Below are positions 26,198 through 37,936 of a stretch of DNA of 64,000 nucleotides, in pieces. The translations under genes and the position numbers were made by a program. Below the pieces are notes generated by a model. It had not been told where the DNA came from. It did no database searches and saw only the letters and a list, made by a program, of their open reading frames with translations. Each line of letters opens with the position of its first letter. Position 1 is the first letter of the stretch. Source of the stretch: Haloechinothrix alba (GTDB taxonomy: Bacteria; Actinomycetota; Actinomycetes; Mycobacteriales; Pseudonocardiaceae); NCBI RefSeq assembly GCF_900188115.1, contig NZ_FZNW01000002.1, forward strand, positions 124,001 to 188,000, given 5' to 3'.

Positions 26198-27226
26198 TCA
26201 GCCCGGCACGCCGGGCCAGAAGCGACGCCAGCCCGCCTCGTCCAGCGTCGCAGGGTCGATGCCTGCCTCCCGCGCGGACGACTCCGCGGCGCGCATGTCG
26301 GCGAGGAACCGCTTGGCCACCACGCGCAGCGCGTCCTCGGGGTCCTCACCGGCACGTTTGGCCCGCGCGGCGATATCGAACAGCGCGGCACCCGTACCCT
26401 CCGGCGCAGGCAGCAGCTCCTCCGGAACACCGGCTCGTGCGCTGCGCTGGGCCAGCTTGGCTGCCAGCGCGACCGCGGGCTGGCCGAGCGCCACCCCGTC
26501 GACAGCGGACTCCCTGCCCTTCTCGGTCCGCTTGAGCTCCTCCCAGCGCACCTGCTGCCGCTCGGCCGTGTGCCCCGACTCGGCCCCGGCACTTCCGGTG
26601 AACACATGCGGGTGCCTGCTGACGAGCTTGGTCACCAGGTCCGCGGCGACCGCATCGATGTCGAACGGATCCGTGTCGTGCTCGGCGGCCAGCCGCGCGT
26701 GGAACAGCACCTGCAGCAGGACGTCGCCGAGCTCCTCGCGCAGCGACTCCCGATCGCCCGTCTCGATGGCCTCCAGCAGCTCGTAGGTCTCCTCCACGAG
26801 GTACTGCCGCAGCGACTCGTGTGTCTGGATGCCGTCCCACGGGCACCCGCCCGGCGAGCGCAGCCGGTCCATCACGCGCACGGCTTCGAGCAGCGGCGGC
26901 ACCTCCGCGCCGATCACGTCGGCTGCCGCGTCGGCGAGCGCCCGTGCTGCCGGGTCGGCGGCGTCGGTCGTCAACAGGACCACGGGCTCGGCCCGCGCCA
27001 GGTCGCACAGCCGCGCCGCCTCCGGCGCGGGCAGCGCGTCCGCGGCCCGCGCGAGGTCCTCCGGAAGGTTCTGGGCGGCGTACACCGCAGCCGCGGCGCG
27101 CAACGCGGGTACGGCCCCGGCGGGTAACGACGCGCCGGGCGCCGGGGCGCACAGCACCACCGCCGTTCCGGGAGCGACTCCAGGGCCGCTCACCGTGGAG
27201 ACACCGGCGGCTGCTGGACGGTTCAT
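26198..27226 (-). CDS. mazG: Nucleoside triphosphate pyrophosphohydrolase MazG
   Basis: Hydrolyses (d)NTPs, especially oxidised or non-canonical ones, to NMP and pyrophosphate, protecting DNA and affecting stress survival. The 342-residue product has an N-terminal actinobacterial extension of ~120 residues. The MazG core follows: RLRSPGGCPWDGIQTHESLRQYLVEETYELLEAI and ESLREELGDVLLQVLFHA (EExxE-12-ExxD metal site), then KLVSRHPHVF. The start ATG overlaps the stop of the upstream lipoprotein gene by 4 bases (27223-27226), so the pair is translationally coupled. In M. tuberculosis mfd lies directly beside mazG; here an island of about 7 kb separates them. Confidence 0.93.
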   Translation of the reverse strand: MNRPAAAGVSTVSGPGVAPGTAVVLCAPAPGASLPAGAVPALRAAAAVYAAQNLPEDLARAADALPAPEAARLCDLARAEPVVLLTTDAADPAARALADAAADVIGAEVPPLLEAVRVMDRLRSPGGCPWDGIQTHESLRQYLVEETYELLEAIETGDRESLREELGDVLLQVLFHARLAAEHDTDPFDIDAVAADLVTKLVSRHPHVFTGSAGAESGHTAERQQVRWEELKRTEKGRESAVDGVALGQPAVALAAKLAQRSARAGVPEELLPAPEGTGAALFDIAARAKRAGEDPEDALRVVAKRFLADMRAAESSAREAGIDPATLDEAGWRRFWPGVPG

Positions 27227-28176
27227 GGCTCGACGTCACGTGCCGGGATCAGTTCACCGACCGTGTGGTCCTCGCTCTCGGCGATGTCCACGCCCGCGGG
27301 ATCCCAGACCCCGTAACGCGGGTTGACCTCGACACCGAGCTCATCGGCGATCGGAGCGAGCATGCGTATCCCGAGGCTGTAGAGCATCTGCGGGTCGGCC
27401 TGCGCACTCCCCGCATCGCCCTCGCCTCCGTCGACGTCGCGCTCGGTGACCAGGGCGACCAGCCACACCGGCTGCTGGCTGCTCGGCTGGATCACGGCGA
27501 CCGTGCCGGGCTCGGCACTGAACAGGGCACTCGCGGCGAGCTCCATCGCCCCTTGCTCGATCAGATCGCCGGGGGTGAAGGTCTCGTCGATGACGGGTTG
27601 CCCTTCCCGCTCGATGATCTCGTTCGCCCGTCCCGGCTCATCCGCGATCTCCTGGCCGAGCGCCACGGCCTGCTCACGCATGGGGTCCTCGGGGGAGTCG
27701 GCCGCGACCTCGGCGCCGACGACGTCGACCGACACGCGGTCGATGTAGCGCTCGCCGAGCTCCTGCAGCAGCACGATGTCGGTGGCGAACCGCTCGATGT
27801 ACTCCGGGGGGATCCCGACAGCCGCGGGAGCCTCGTCTACCCCGCCCCAGGATTCGAGAATCTCGTCGACGTCTTCCCGCTCGGCCGAGAGCCCTTCACG
27901 TTCGGCGGCCACGCCGAGCAGCTCGTGATGGATGTGCGCCCGCAGTACGTGGCGGGAGAACTGCCCGAGGCCGTCCTGCTCCTCGGCCTGACGCGCCTCC
28001 GGCATGTTGTGCAGCAGCCAGTTCACGTCCTGCTGCACCTGTTCGAGGGAGATCGTCTCGTCCCCGACGATCGCCGCCGACGAGGCCTTGCTCGGGCCAC
28101 TGACGCATCCGGCGAGCAGCAGCACGGACGAGACGAGCACGATGATCGGTGCGAAGCGACGAATGATCCAGCCCAC
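27223..28176 (-). CDS. SurA-N-like peptidyl-prolyl isomerase/chaperone lipoprotein
   Basis: A 317-residue exported lipoprotein. The signal peptide (MGWIIRRFAPIIVLVSSVLL) ends in lipobox LAGC, so the mature chain starts at Cys23. The N-terminal domain (AAIVGDETISLEQVQQDVNWLLHNM) resembles the SurA N-terminal chaperone domain. The later half would correspond to a degenerate parvulin/chaperone fold. It occupies the mazG-adjacent slot held by lpqU in mycobacteria, though the product looks different. Likely assists folding of secreted proteins; inferred from fold similarity only. Confidence 0.8.
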   Translation of the reverse strand: MGWIIRRFAPIIVLVSSVLLLAGCVSGPSKASSAAIVGDETISLEQVQQDVNWLLHNMPEARQAEEQDGLGQFSRHVLRAHIHHELLGVAAEREGLSAEREDVDEILESWGGVDEAPAAVGIPPEYIERFATDIVLLQELGERYIDRVSVDVVGAEVAADSPEDPMREQAVALGQEIADEPGRANEIIEREGQPVIDETFTPGDLIEQGAMELAASALFSAEPGTVAVIQPSSQQPVWLVALVTERDVDGGEGDAGSAQADPQMLYSLGIRMLAPIADELGVEVNPRYGVWDPAGVDIAESEDHTVGELIPARDVEP

Positions 28177-28260
28177 AGCGGTAGCTTCTCATAGCGGCGG
28201 CGGCGCCCGGCCAGCGGGCCGCAGGCCCCGACACGGGGTGCCGGGTTGCCGGACACGGGG

Positions 28261-29280
28261 TTACCGGGGGACCAGCAGGACCCAGAGCTTGCCGTCCTCC
28301 GCGTACGGGATCTCCTCGCCGTCCGTAGTGGTCAGCTCCATACCCTCGTCCATAGCCGCACGGGACCACTCGCCGTCGAACCTGCGGCCGTCGCGCAGCA
28401 CCTGCGCCTCGCCCGAGCCGACCGTCCGCGCCACCGGCGACAGCGCGCCCGTCGAGTCGGTGATTCCCAGGCCCTCCGCGATCGGCACCCGCAGCACGAC
28501 GACGGTGCCGGCGTCGAGCCGCCCGGACTCGGCGGTGGTGAGCGGGCTCCCGCCGCGCGCGACGAGCCACCGTTGCCGGTCGCCGGACCAGGAGAACTCG
28601 TACGACGCGCTCCGGTAGCTCACCCGGTAGCTCCCTGTCGGCTCACCCCCGTCCGGGGCAGGGCCGGTCGCGAACGGCTCGTCGACGGCAGGGGTGGCGG
28701 GCAACCGGCCGGGCCGGGCGTACAGGTTGTGCGGGCTCGGCCGGGAGCTGTCCCGGTAGAAGCCCCCTGGCGCGTTGCCGGGCGTCACCGAGCGGAACCC
28801 GGCCGCGTTCAACGACGGGCGCAGCTGCGACGCCGAGCCCGAGTACGCCAGCACCGGATCCTCGAACTGGCCGAGCAGCTCGATGTCGGTCTCGCGGGCA
28901 CTGCGCACCGGGCCGAGGGCGCCGGGGCGCTGTCCCCAGTGCACCGCGAGCATGCGCGTCAGCCCGCCCTCGACCGGCTCGACGAACATCGCGTCGGCCG
29001 AGGCCAGCCCCCGGTACCGGACCGCGCTGCTGCCCGCGTCGATCTTCGTCACCAGCGCGGGCGGGAACAGCTCCGGTGCGGGAGCGCGTTCCGGCTCGGG
29101 TTCCGGTTCCGGTGGCGGCGGGTGCTCGGCGGTCGCCGGCGGCGCCTCCCGCTCGGCTGCCTGCTGTTGCGCACCGTCCCGGACCAACCACACCCCGAGC
29201 GCGACGACGCCGACCACGCCCGCTGCCGCGAGCAGGGCGATGAGTGTCTCGAGCGGTTTCCTCAACACATCACCATTCAT
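28261..29280 (-). CDS. DUF3048-family secreted/anchored protein
   Basis: A 339-residue protein with one N-terminal transmembrane anchor (about 10-33), a Pro/Glu-rich spacer (HPPPPEPEPEPERAPAPE) and an extracytoplasmic DUF3048 domain (VKIDAGSSAVRYRGLASADAMFVEPVEGG-like, then VRSARETDIELLGQFEDPVLAYSGSAS and a C-terminal YEFSWSGDRQRWLVARGG). The family (YerB-like) has no firm function; some members are lipoproteins. Monocistronic, just upstream of the SurA-like gene on the same strand with an 84-base gap. Confidence 0.8.
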   Translation of the reverse strand: MNGDVLRKPLETLIALLAAAGVVGVVALGVWLVRDGAQQQAAEREAPPATAEHPPPPEPEPEPERAPAPELFPPALVTKIDAGSSAVRYRGLASADAMFVEPVEGGLTRMLAVHWGQRPGALGPVRSARETDIELLGQFEDPVLAYSGSASQLRPSLNAAGFRSVTPGNAPGGFYRDSSRPSPHNLYARPGRLPATPAVDEPFATGPAPDGGEPTGSYRVSYRSASYEFSWSGDRQRWLVARGGSPLTTAESGRLDAGTVVVLRVPIAEGLGITDSTGALSPVARTVGSGEAQVLRDGRRFDGEWSRAAMDEGMELTTTDGEEIPYAEDGKLWVLLVPR

Positions 29281-29327
29281 ACGGCACAGCTGTGCGCTGC
29301 GTCACGGACTATGCCCGAATGGTGATC

Positions 29328-29510
29328 TCATCGCAGCGTCCGGAGGAACGCCAGCCAGCCCGCTGTGCGCACCGACAGGGTGCCGCCGCGCGGGTTCTTG
29401 GAGTCGCGAACCAGGACATCCGTGGCCTGCCTGGCGACCTCCACGCAGTCATTACCCGCGCTGTAGCTGCTCGTGCGCCAGTCGCGCCTGCCTGCCTCGT
29501 GGACCGTCAT
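29328..29510 (-). CDS. DUF397 protein
   Basis: A 60-residue protein with the DUF397 pattern WRTSSYSAGNDCVEVARQATDVLVRDSKNPRGGTLSV. In actinobacteria these small proteins are paired with an XRE regulator of the DUF5753 type directly upstream, as here, and in the WhiJ/BldB-like systems they counteract the partner. The ATG at 29510 is fixed by GGGGAG about seven bases upstream. Its first 59 bases overlap the 3' end of the regulator frame, giving tight coupling. Its partner here is interrupted by a stop codon. Confidence 0.85.
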   Translation of the reverse strand: MTVHEAGRRDWRTSSYSAGNDCVEVARQATDVLVRDSKNPRGGTLSVRTAGWLAFLRTLR

Positions 29511-30372
29511 GATGGCTCTCCCCATCCGGATAGAGTTCGGTTGCCAGCGTGGCAATCACCTCCCTCGATTGTTCCTCACCCAGCGCGGTGCCCGCGAGGG
29601 CGCGCAGCACGTTCCGGTAGGCGGCGATCTCCTCCGGCTCCTCCAGGAACAGGCTGGTGGTCTCGCTGTCGACATAGGCCACGGGCTCGAACTCGGCGAA
29701 CTCCAGGAGTTTGAAGGAGCCGGCCATGCCGGCGTGCGCGCCGAGGTCCAGCGGGACCACCCGCAGCGCGATGTACGGCCGCACCGACATGCGCAACAGG
29801 TGATGCAGCTGTTCGGACATCACCGCGGGCCCGCCAACCGGCAGGCGCAACGCCGACTCGTGCACGAAGAACGTGAAGCGCGCCGGGCGGGTACGGCTGA
29901 ACAGCGCCTGGTGGCCCAGCCTCGCGGCGACGCGGTCCTCGACCTCGCTGCCCGGCACGTTCGCGATGCGGGAGATCACCGCCCGCGCGTACGCGCCCGT
30001 CTGTAGCAGCCCCGGCACCAGCGCCGCCTGGAAGTCCTAGATGCGTACCGCCTGGTCCTCGTGGTCGATGAGCGTGCGCAGCTGCTTGGGCAGGCGCGAG
30101 CCGTGCTGCTGCAGCCAGCCAGGGGTGCCGCTGTCATGGCAGAGCCGCAGCAGCCGGTCCCGCTCCCTGCCCGTCACGCGGCAGACGGCGAGGAAGGCCG
30201 ACACGTCCACCTCGTTACCGCCGCGCTTGCCGTTGAGCAGGCGGGACACCCTGCTCGGCGACCAGCCAAGCAGGCGGGCGGCGTCCTGGCCGGTGAGCCC
30301 GGCCCCCGTCATGGCGCTGCGCAACCCCTCGCCGAGCTCGCGGCTACGGATCGTTGTCTGCCGGTCCTCCAT
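29452..30372 (-). pseudogene. XRE-family/DUF5753 regulator split by an in-frame TAG
   Basis: An N-terminal HTH (SRELGEGLRSAMTGAGLTGQDAARLLGWSPSRVSRLLNG) reads into LIDHEDQAVRI and then a TAG at 30037-30039. The same frame continues at once with DFQAALVPGLLQTGAYARAVI and the complete DUF5753 domain to a stop at 29452. One base (for example GAG to TAG) restores a normal ~306-residue WhiJ-like regulator. Either a recent nonsense mutation, an amber readthrough site, or a sequencing error. Start at 30372 by the conserved HTH distance and AAGG upstream. It is divergent from the ABC transporter operon. Confidence 0.8.
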
Positions 30373-30488
30373 GCGCGCCGACCTTAGCGGGCCGGCCCGA
30401 TAGTAGCCGCCATACCAGCACGAACTGTCCCGGATCGGAGCACGGCGTGTCCCCGTGGCAAGGCAGGTTCGCGCGCTCGCACCACCTG

Positions 30489-30506
30489 CCATGACATCTG
30501 TCATGG
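30489..30506. promoter_or_regulatory. 18-bp perfect palindrome, candidate operator
   Basis: CCATGACATCTGTCATGG has two 8-bp inverted arms around TC. It lies in the 212-base divergent region between the XRE regulator (start 30372) and the ABC transporter operon (start 30585), 79 bases before the latter. A dimeric regulator such as the operon's own response regulator or the XRE protein could bind here. Confidence 0.5.
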
Positions 30507-30584
30507 GACATCGATGAGTAGCGGAACGGACAACGATGATGCCGCGCACTGGTGGCAGGCCCGTACGCGCCGGACAGTTGAAAC

Positions 30585-31544
30585 ATGAACGCGGCAACGG
30601 CAGGCACACCGGCCATCACAGTCGACGCGCTGCGGCGCAGCTACGGCGGCAGGCGGGGATTCGAAGCGGTACGTGGCATCGACTTCCGGGTCGACCACGG
30701 CGAGGTACTGGCCGTGCTGGGAACCAACGGAGCAGGCAAGACGTCCGCGATGGAGGTCGTCGAAGGCGTCGCGGCACCGACCTCGGGGCGGGTCCGCGTG
30801 CTCGGCTACGACCCTTGGGCCGACCGCGCCGCCGCACGTCCCCGCATGGGCATCATGCTGCAGTCCGGCGGTTTCCCCTCCGACCTCACCGTGGTCGAGA
30901 CCGCGCGGATGTGGGCGGGCACCCTGTCCGAACCCCGGCCGGTGGCCGAAGGTCTCGAGATGGTCAACCTCCAGCAGCGCGCCGGCACGCCGGTCAAACA
31001 GCTCTCCGGCGGTGAGCGCCGCCGCCTCGACCTCGCCCTCAGCCTGCTGGGCAACCCCGAGGTGCTGTTGCTCGACGAGCCGACCACCGGCCTGGATCCG
31101 GAGAGTCGCAGGAACACCTGGCGGCTGATCAGCCGGCTACGCGCCGCGGGTACCGCCATCGTCCTGACCATGCACTACCTGCACGAGGCCGAGGAGCTCG
31201 CCGACCGAATCGCGATCCTGCACTGCGGGGCGATCGTGCGTTCCGGCAGCGTCGCCGAGATCGTCGCCGAGCATCCCTCCCGGATCACCTTCGCGACACC
31301 TCCGGTCGCGATTCCCGAGCTCGCAGGGTCCACAGTGCACACCAGCGCTACGACGACCACGGTGCACACCGCCGACCTGCAGGGCACCCTTACCGAACTG
31401 CTGAGCTGGGCCGCGGAGCGGGGAATCCGGCTGGAGTCCCTGCGGGCGAGTACCGCCTCGCTCGAATCGGCATTCCTGGCCGTGGCAGGCGAGGAGCACG
31501 CGGCAAGCGCGCACGACACGACACACGAGAGGTCACTGTCATGA
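30585..31544 (+). CDS. ABC transporter ATP-binding protein (exporter type)
   Basis: A 319-residue ATPase with Walker A LGTNGAGKTSAMEVVEG (about residue 49), signature LSGGERRRLDLALSLL, Walker B VLLLDEPTTGLDPESR and switch His in TMHYLHEAEELADRI. A C-terminal ~80-residue DrrA-type extension follows. It energises the permease encoded next (4-base ATGA overlap). With the two-component system downstream the set resembles drug or lipid exporters controlled by membrane-stress sensors (LiaRS/DesKR-like). Substrate unknown. Confidence 0.93.
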   Translation: MNAATAGTPAITVDALRRSYGGRRGFEAVRGIDFRVDHGEVLAVLGTNGAGKTSAMEVVEGVAAPTSGRVRVLGYDPWADRAAARPRMGIMLQSGGFPSDLTVVETARMWAGTLSEPRPVAEGLEMVNLQQRAGTPVKQLSGGERRRLDLALSLLGNPEVLLLDEPTTGLDPESRRNTWRLISRLRAAGTAIVLTMHYLHEAEELADRIAILHCGAIVRSGSVAEIVAEHPSRITFATPPVAIPELAGSTVHTSATTTTVHTADLQGTLTELLSWAAERGIRLESLRASTASLESAFLAVAGEEHAASAHDTTHERSLS

Positions 31545-32341
31545 GCATCGCCACCCGCGCGCGATCCGGAACGGTCGCGCGAGTCGCCTCCCTTGCCCGT
31601 GCCGAGACGACCCTGCTGCGGCGTAACAAGCTCCTGCTGTTCAACGCGGTGGTCATCCCGTTGCTGCCGGTCGCCTTGCTGCTGTTCGTGCGAGCCGAGG
31701 GCGAGCTGACCGACGAGGCCGCCACCACCGCGCTCACACTCATGATCGCGGCGCTGTTGCTGTTCGCCGTCTACTACAACCTGCTCTCCTCGGTTGTCGC
31801 CAGGCGGGAGGAGCTGGTGCTCAAGCGGATGCGCGCCGGTGAGTGCTCCGATGCCGAGATCCTCGCAGGCACGGCGCTGCCCGCTATCGGTATCGCGCTG
31901 GCCATGGTGGCGTTGATGATCCTCGTCGGCTCGGCGGCCCTAGGCCTACCCGCGCCGTCGAACCCCGTCCTGCTTGTCCTCGGTATACTCGGCGGTGCGC
32001 TGACATTCACCGCGCTCGCACTCATCACCACCACCGTCACCCGCAACTCCGAAGCGGCCCAGATCACCAGCATGCCAGTGATCATGATCGCCGTGCTCGG
32101 GTTGCCTCTGGTGGCCGACGGGCTGCCGGAACAGGTCCGGCAGCTGGCGCCCTACCTCCCGCTGCACCCGGTGATGGAGCTGGCCACCCTCGGCTGGATG
32201 GGGACCACACTTCACGGTGACAGCGCCGGTTTCGCGGAGAGCTTCACGCACGCCTGGGAACCCGGGCTCGTGATTCTGGGATGGCTGGTGCTCGGCGCGC
32301 TCGTGGCCCGCTCGTACTTCCGCTGGGAACCCCGCCGATGA
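31541..32341 (+). CDS. ABC-2 type permease
   Basis: A 266-residue membrane protein with six predicted transmembrane segments (for example LLLFNAVVIPLLPVALLLF, TALTLMIAALLLFAVYYNLL, ALAMVALMILVGSAALGL, LLVLGILGGALTFTALALI). The RRNKLLL start is typical of ABC-2 exporters. It partners the upstream ATPase; start and stop overlap both neighbours by ATGA, so four genes form one translationally coupled operon. Confidence 0.92.
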   Translation: MSIATRARSGTVARVASLARAETTLLRRNKLLLFNAVVIPLLPVALLLFVRAEGELTDEAATTALTLMIAALLLFAVYYNLLSSVVARREELVLKRMRAGECSDAEILAGTALPAIGIALAMVALMILVGSAALGLPAPSNPVLLVLGILGGALTFTALALITTTVTRNSEAAQITSMPVIMIAVLGLPLVADGLPEQVRQLAPYLPLHPVMELATLGWMGTTLHGDSAGFAESFTHAWEPGLVILGWLVLGALVARSYFRWEPRR

Positions 32342-33568
32342 GCACGGACCCGGCGGGCGTGCGTGCCGCGAGGCCCGCGTGGCAGGCTCGGCGCATGTGC
32401 CCTACACCTGCCCGGCCCCTGGACCACTCGGCACAGGTGCGGCGGGTGCACCTCTACACCGACAGTTCGCTGTACCTGATGCTGGCGGCCGTTCCGGTGA
32501 TCGCGTCGGCCCGGCTGATCACCGTGCTGGCCGGGTCGCGGTCCCCCGGCAGTGCGGGCACACTACTCGCGCTGCTCGTGACCCACTGGTTCGTGGGTAT
32601 GTGGCTGTTGCACGCAACGACGCGCCAGTACCCGCACGTCCGGCCGCTGCCGGTGCCGCCACTGGTCACACTCGCCGCCACCACCATCACTACGGGGACA
32701 GTGGCCGTGTTGCTGCCCGGACCGGACGCCGAGACGGCACGGTGGATCGCGGTCTCGATCGGCTACGTCGCCACGACTGCGGTCGCGCCCCTGTTACGGG
32801 GCGTCGCGTGCGTCCTGTGGCCCGCGGGTGTCGGAGCCGTCGCCGCTGCCGTGATCGAACCGATCCCCGCCGGGATCCTGCACGCCCTCATCGCCGCGGG
32901 CCTGATCGCCACGGTACGGGTGTCGCTGTGGCTGCGGGACGTCGTCCGCGTGCTCGACGACGCCCGGTCCGCGCAGTCGGCGCTGGCCGTGGCCGAAGAA
33001 AGGCTACGGATCTCCCGGGACCTGCACGACATCCTCGGACGCAACCTCGCCGCGATCGCGGTCAAGAGCGAGCTGGCGGCCGAACTCGGCAAGCGCGACG
33101 GCAGGCGCGCCACCGAGCAGATGCTGGAGGTACGCGGTCTCGCCGACGAATCGCTGCGCGAGACCCGCGACCTCGCGCACGGCTACCGGGATGTCGAGCT
33201 CGACGGCGAGGTCGCCGGGGCGCGCGCTGCTGGAGGCAGCGGGCATCACCTGTACCACCGACCTCGGCGAGGCAGGTGCGGACACGCTGACCGGGCACGA
33301 GCAGGAGATGGCCGCCTGGGTCATCCGCGAAGCGACGACGAATGTCCTGCGGCACAGCTCCGCCGCCACATGCTGCATACGCCTCCGTGACCGTACACTG
33401 GTCGTCTCCAACGACGGCGTGGACCAGCGCCGCGTCGGCTCGCCCGGCAACGGCCTCACCGGTCTGCGCGAACGCCTCGAACGGGTCAGTGCGAGCCTGA
33501 CCGCCGGTAGCTCCGGCGGAGAGTTCACCGTCACCGTGAACTTCGCGCCGGAGAGGAGTCACCCGTGA
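32338..33568 (+). pseudogene. Histidine kinase (HisKA_3/NarL-type) with a frameshift near 33220
   Basis: The reading frame from ATG 32338 gives five to six membrane segments and the phosphoacceptor region RISRDLHDILGRNLAAIAVK (His near residue 228). It then runs out of homology after ELDGEVAGARA. Frame +1 from about 33221 continues LLEAAGITCTTDLGEAGADTL... with the ATPase motifs WVIREATTNVLRHS and GNGLTGLRERL up to 33568. The switch occurs in ccggggcgcgcgctg; loss of 2 bases or gain of 1 base explains it. The downstream regulator start overlaps the intact stop, so sequencing error in a GC run is as likely as true decay. Confidence 0.8.
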
Positions 33569-34200
33569 ACATCGACGAGAGCGCACGAGCCCGGACCATC
33601 CGGGTACTGCTCGCCGAGGACGAGCACCTCATCCGGGACGCGCTGGCCGCGATCCTGGAACTGGAGACCGACATCGAGATCACCGCGCGGGCCGCAACCG
33701 GCCAGGAGGCACTCGCGACGGCCGTGCGGCACCGGCCCGACGTCGCCGTGCTCGACCTGCAACTGCCCGACATCGGCGGGCTCGAGGTCGCCGAGCGGCT
33801 GGCGACCGACCTGCCCGAGTGCCGGATGCTGGTCGTGACCAGCCACGGGCGTCCGGGCTACCTGAAGAAGGCGCTGTCGGTAGGGGTTCTCGGGTTCCTG
33901 CCGAAGACCGTGCGAGCGCGCGTGCTCGCCGAGGCGATCCGCGCGGTACGCGACGGCCGGCGCTATGTCGACCCGGAACTGGCCGGGGAGGCCATCGGGG
34001 CGGGGGACTCACCACTGACGCCACGCGAGTCCGATGTGCTCGAATACGCGGCCAACGGGGCGGGGATCGAGGAGATCGCGCGCCGCGCGGCACTGACCGT
34101 CGGCACCACACGCAACTACCTGTCCTCGGCGACCAGTAAGATCGGCGCGGCCAACCGCCACGAAGCCTGCGCCATCGCCCGCCGTCACGGCTGGATCTAG
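33565..34200 (+). CDS. NarL/LuxR-type response regulator
   Basis: A 211-residue regulator. The receiver domain (residues ~12-130) has the acidic pocket LLAEDEHLIRD, phosphoacceptor D64 in VAVLDLQLPD and Lys in LPKTV. A LuxR HTH (LTPRESDVLEYAANGAGIEEIARRAALTVGTTRNYLSSATSKIG) lies at ~148-205. It starts with GTG overlapping the kinase stop by GTGA, so translation depends on the kinase frame. Likely controls the upstream ABC exporter, perhaps through the palindrome at 30489. Confidence 0.93.
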   Translation: MNIDESARARTIRVLLAEDEHLIRDALAAILELETDIEITARAATGQEALATAVRHRPDVAVLDLQLPDIGGLEVAERLATDLPECRMLVVTSHGRPGYLKKALSVGVLGFLPKTVRARVLAEAIRAVRDGRRYVDPELAGEAIGAGDSPLTPRESDVLEYAANGAGIEEIARRAALTVGTTRNYLSSATSKIGAANRHEACAIARRHGWI

Positions 34201-34221
34201 CGCGCTACGACAGGGCGCGGC

Positions 34222-37785
<3,564 letters not shown>

Positions 37786-37936
37786 GGGTGCGCGTACCTC
37801 CCAGGATCCGAACATGCGGACAGACCCCTGCCCGGGACGAACCCGCGTGCAGGGGTACCACCTCCAGCTTACGGGTCGGGCGAGTGCCGGTGCGCACAGA
37901 CTGCACACGAGCGGCCGTGCACGTCATCCTGGGGTC

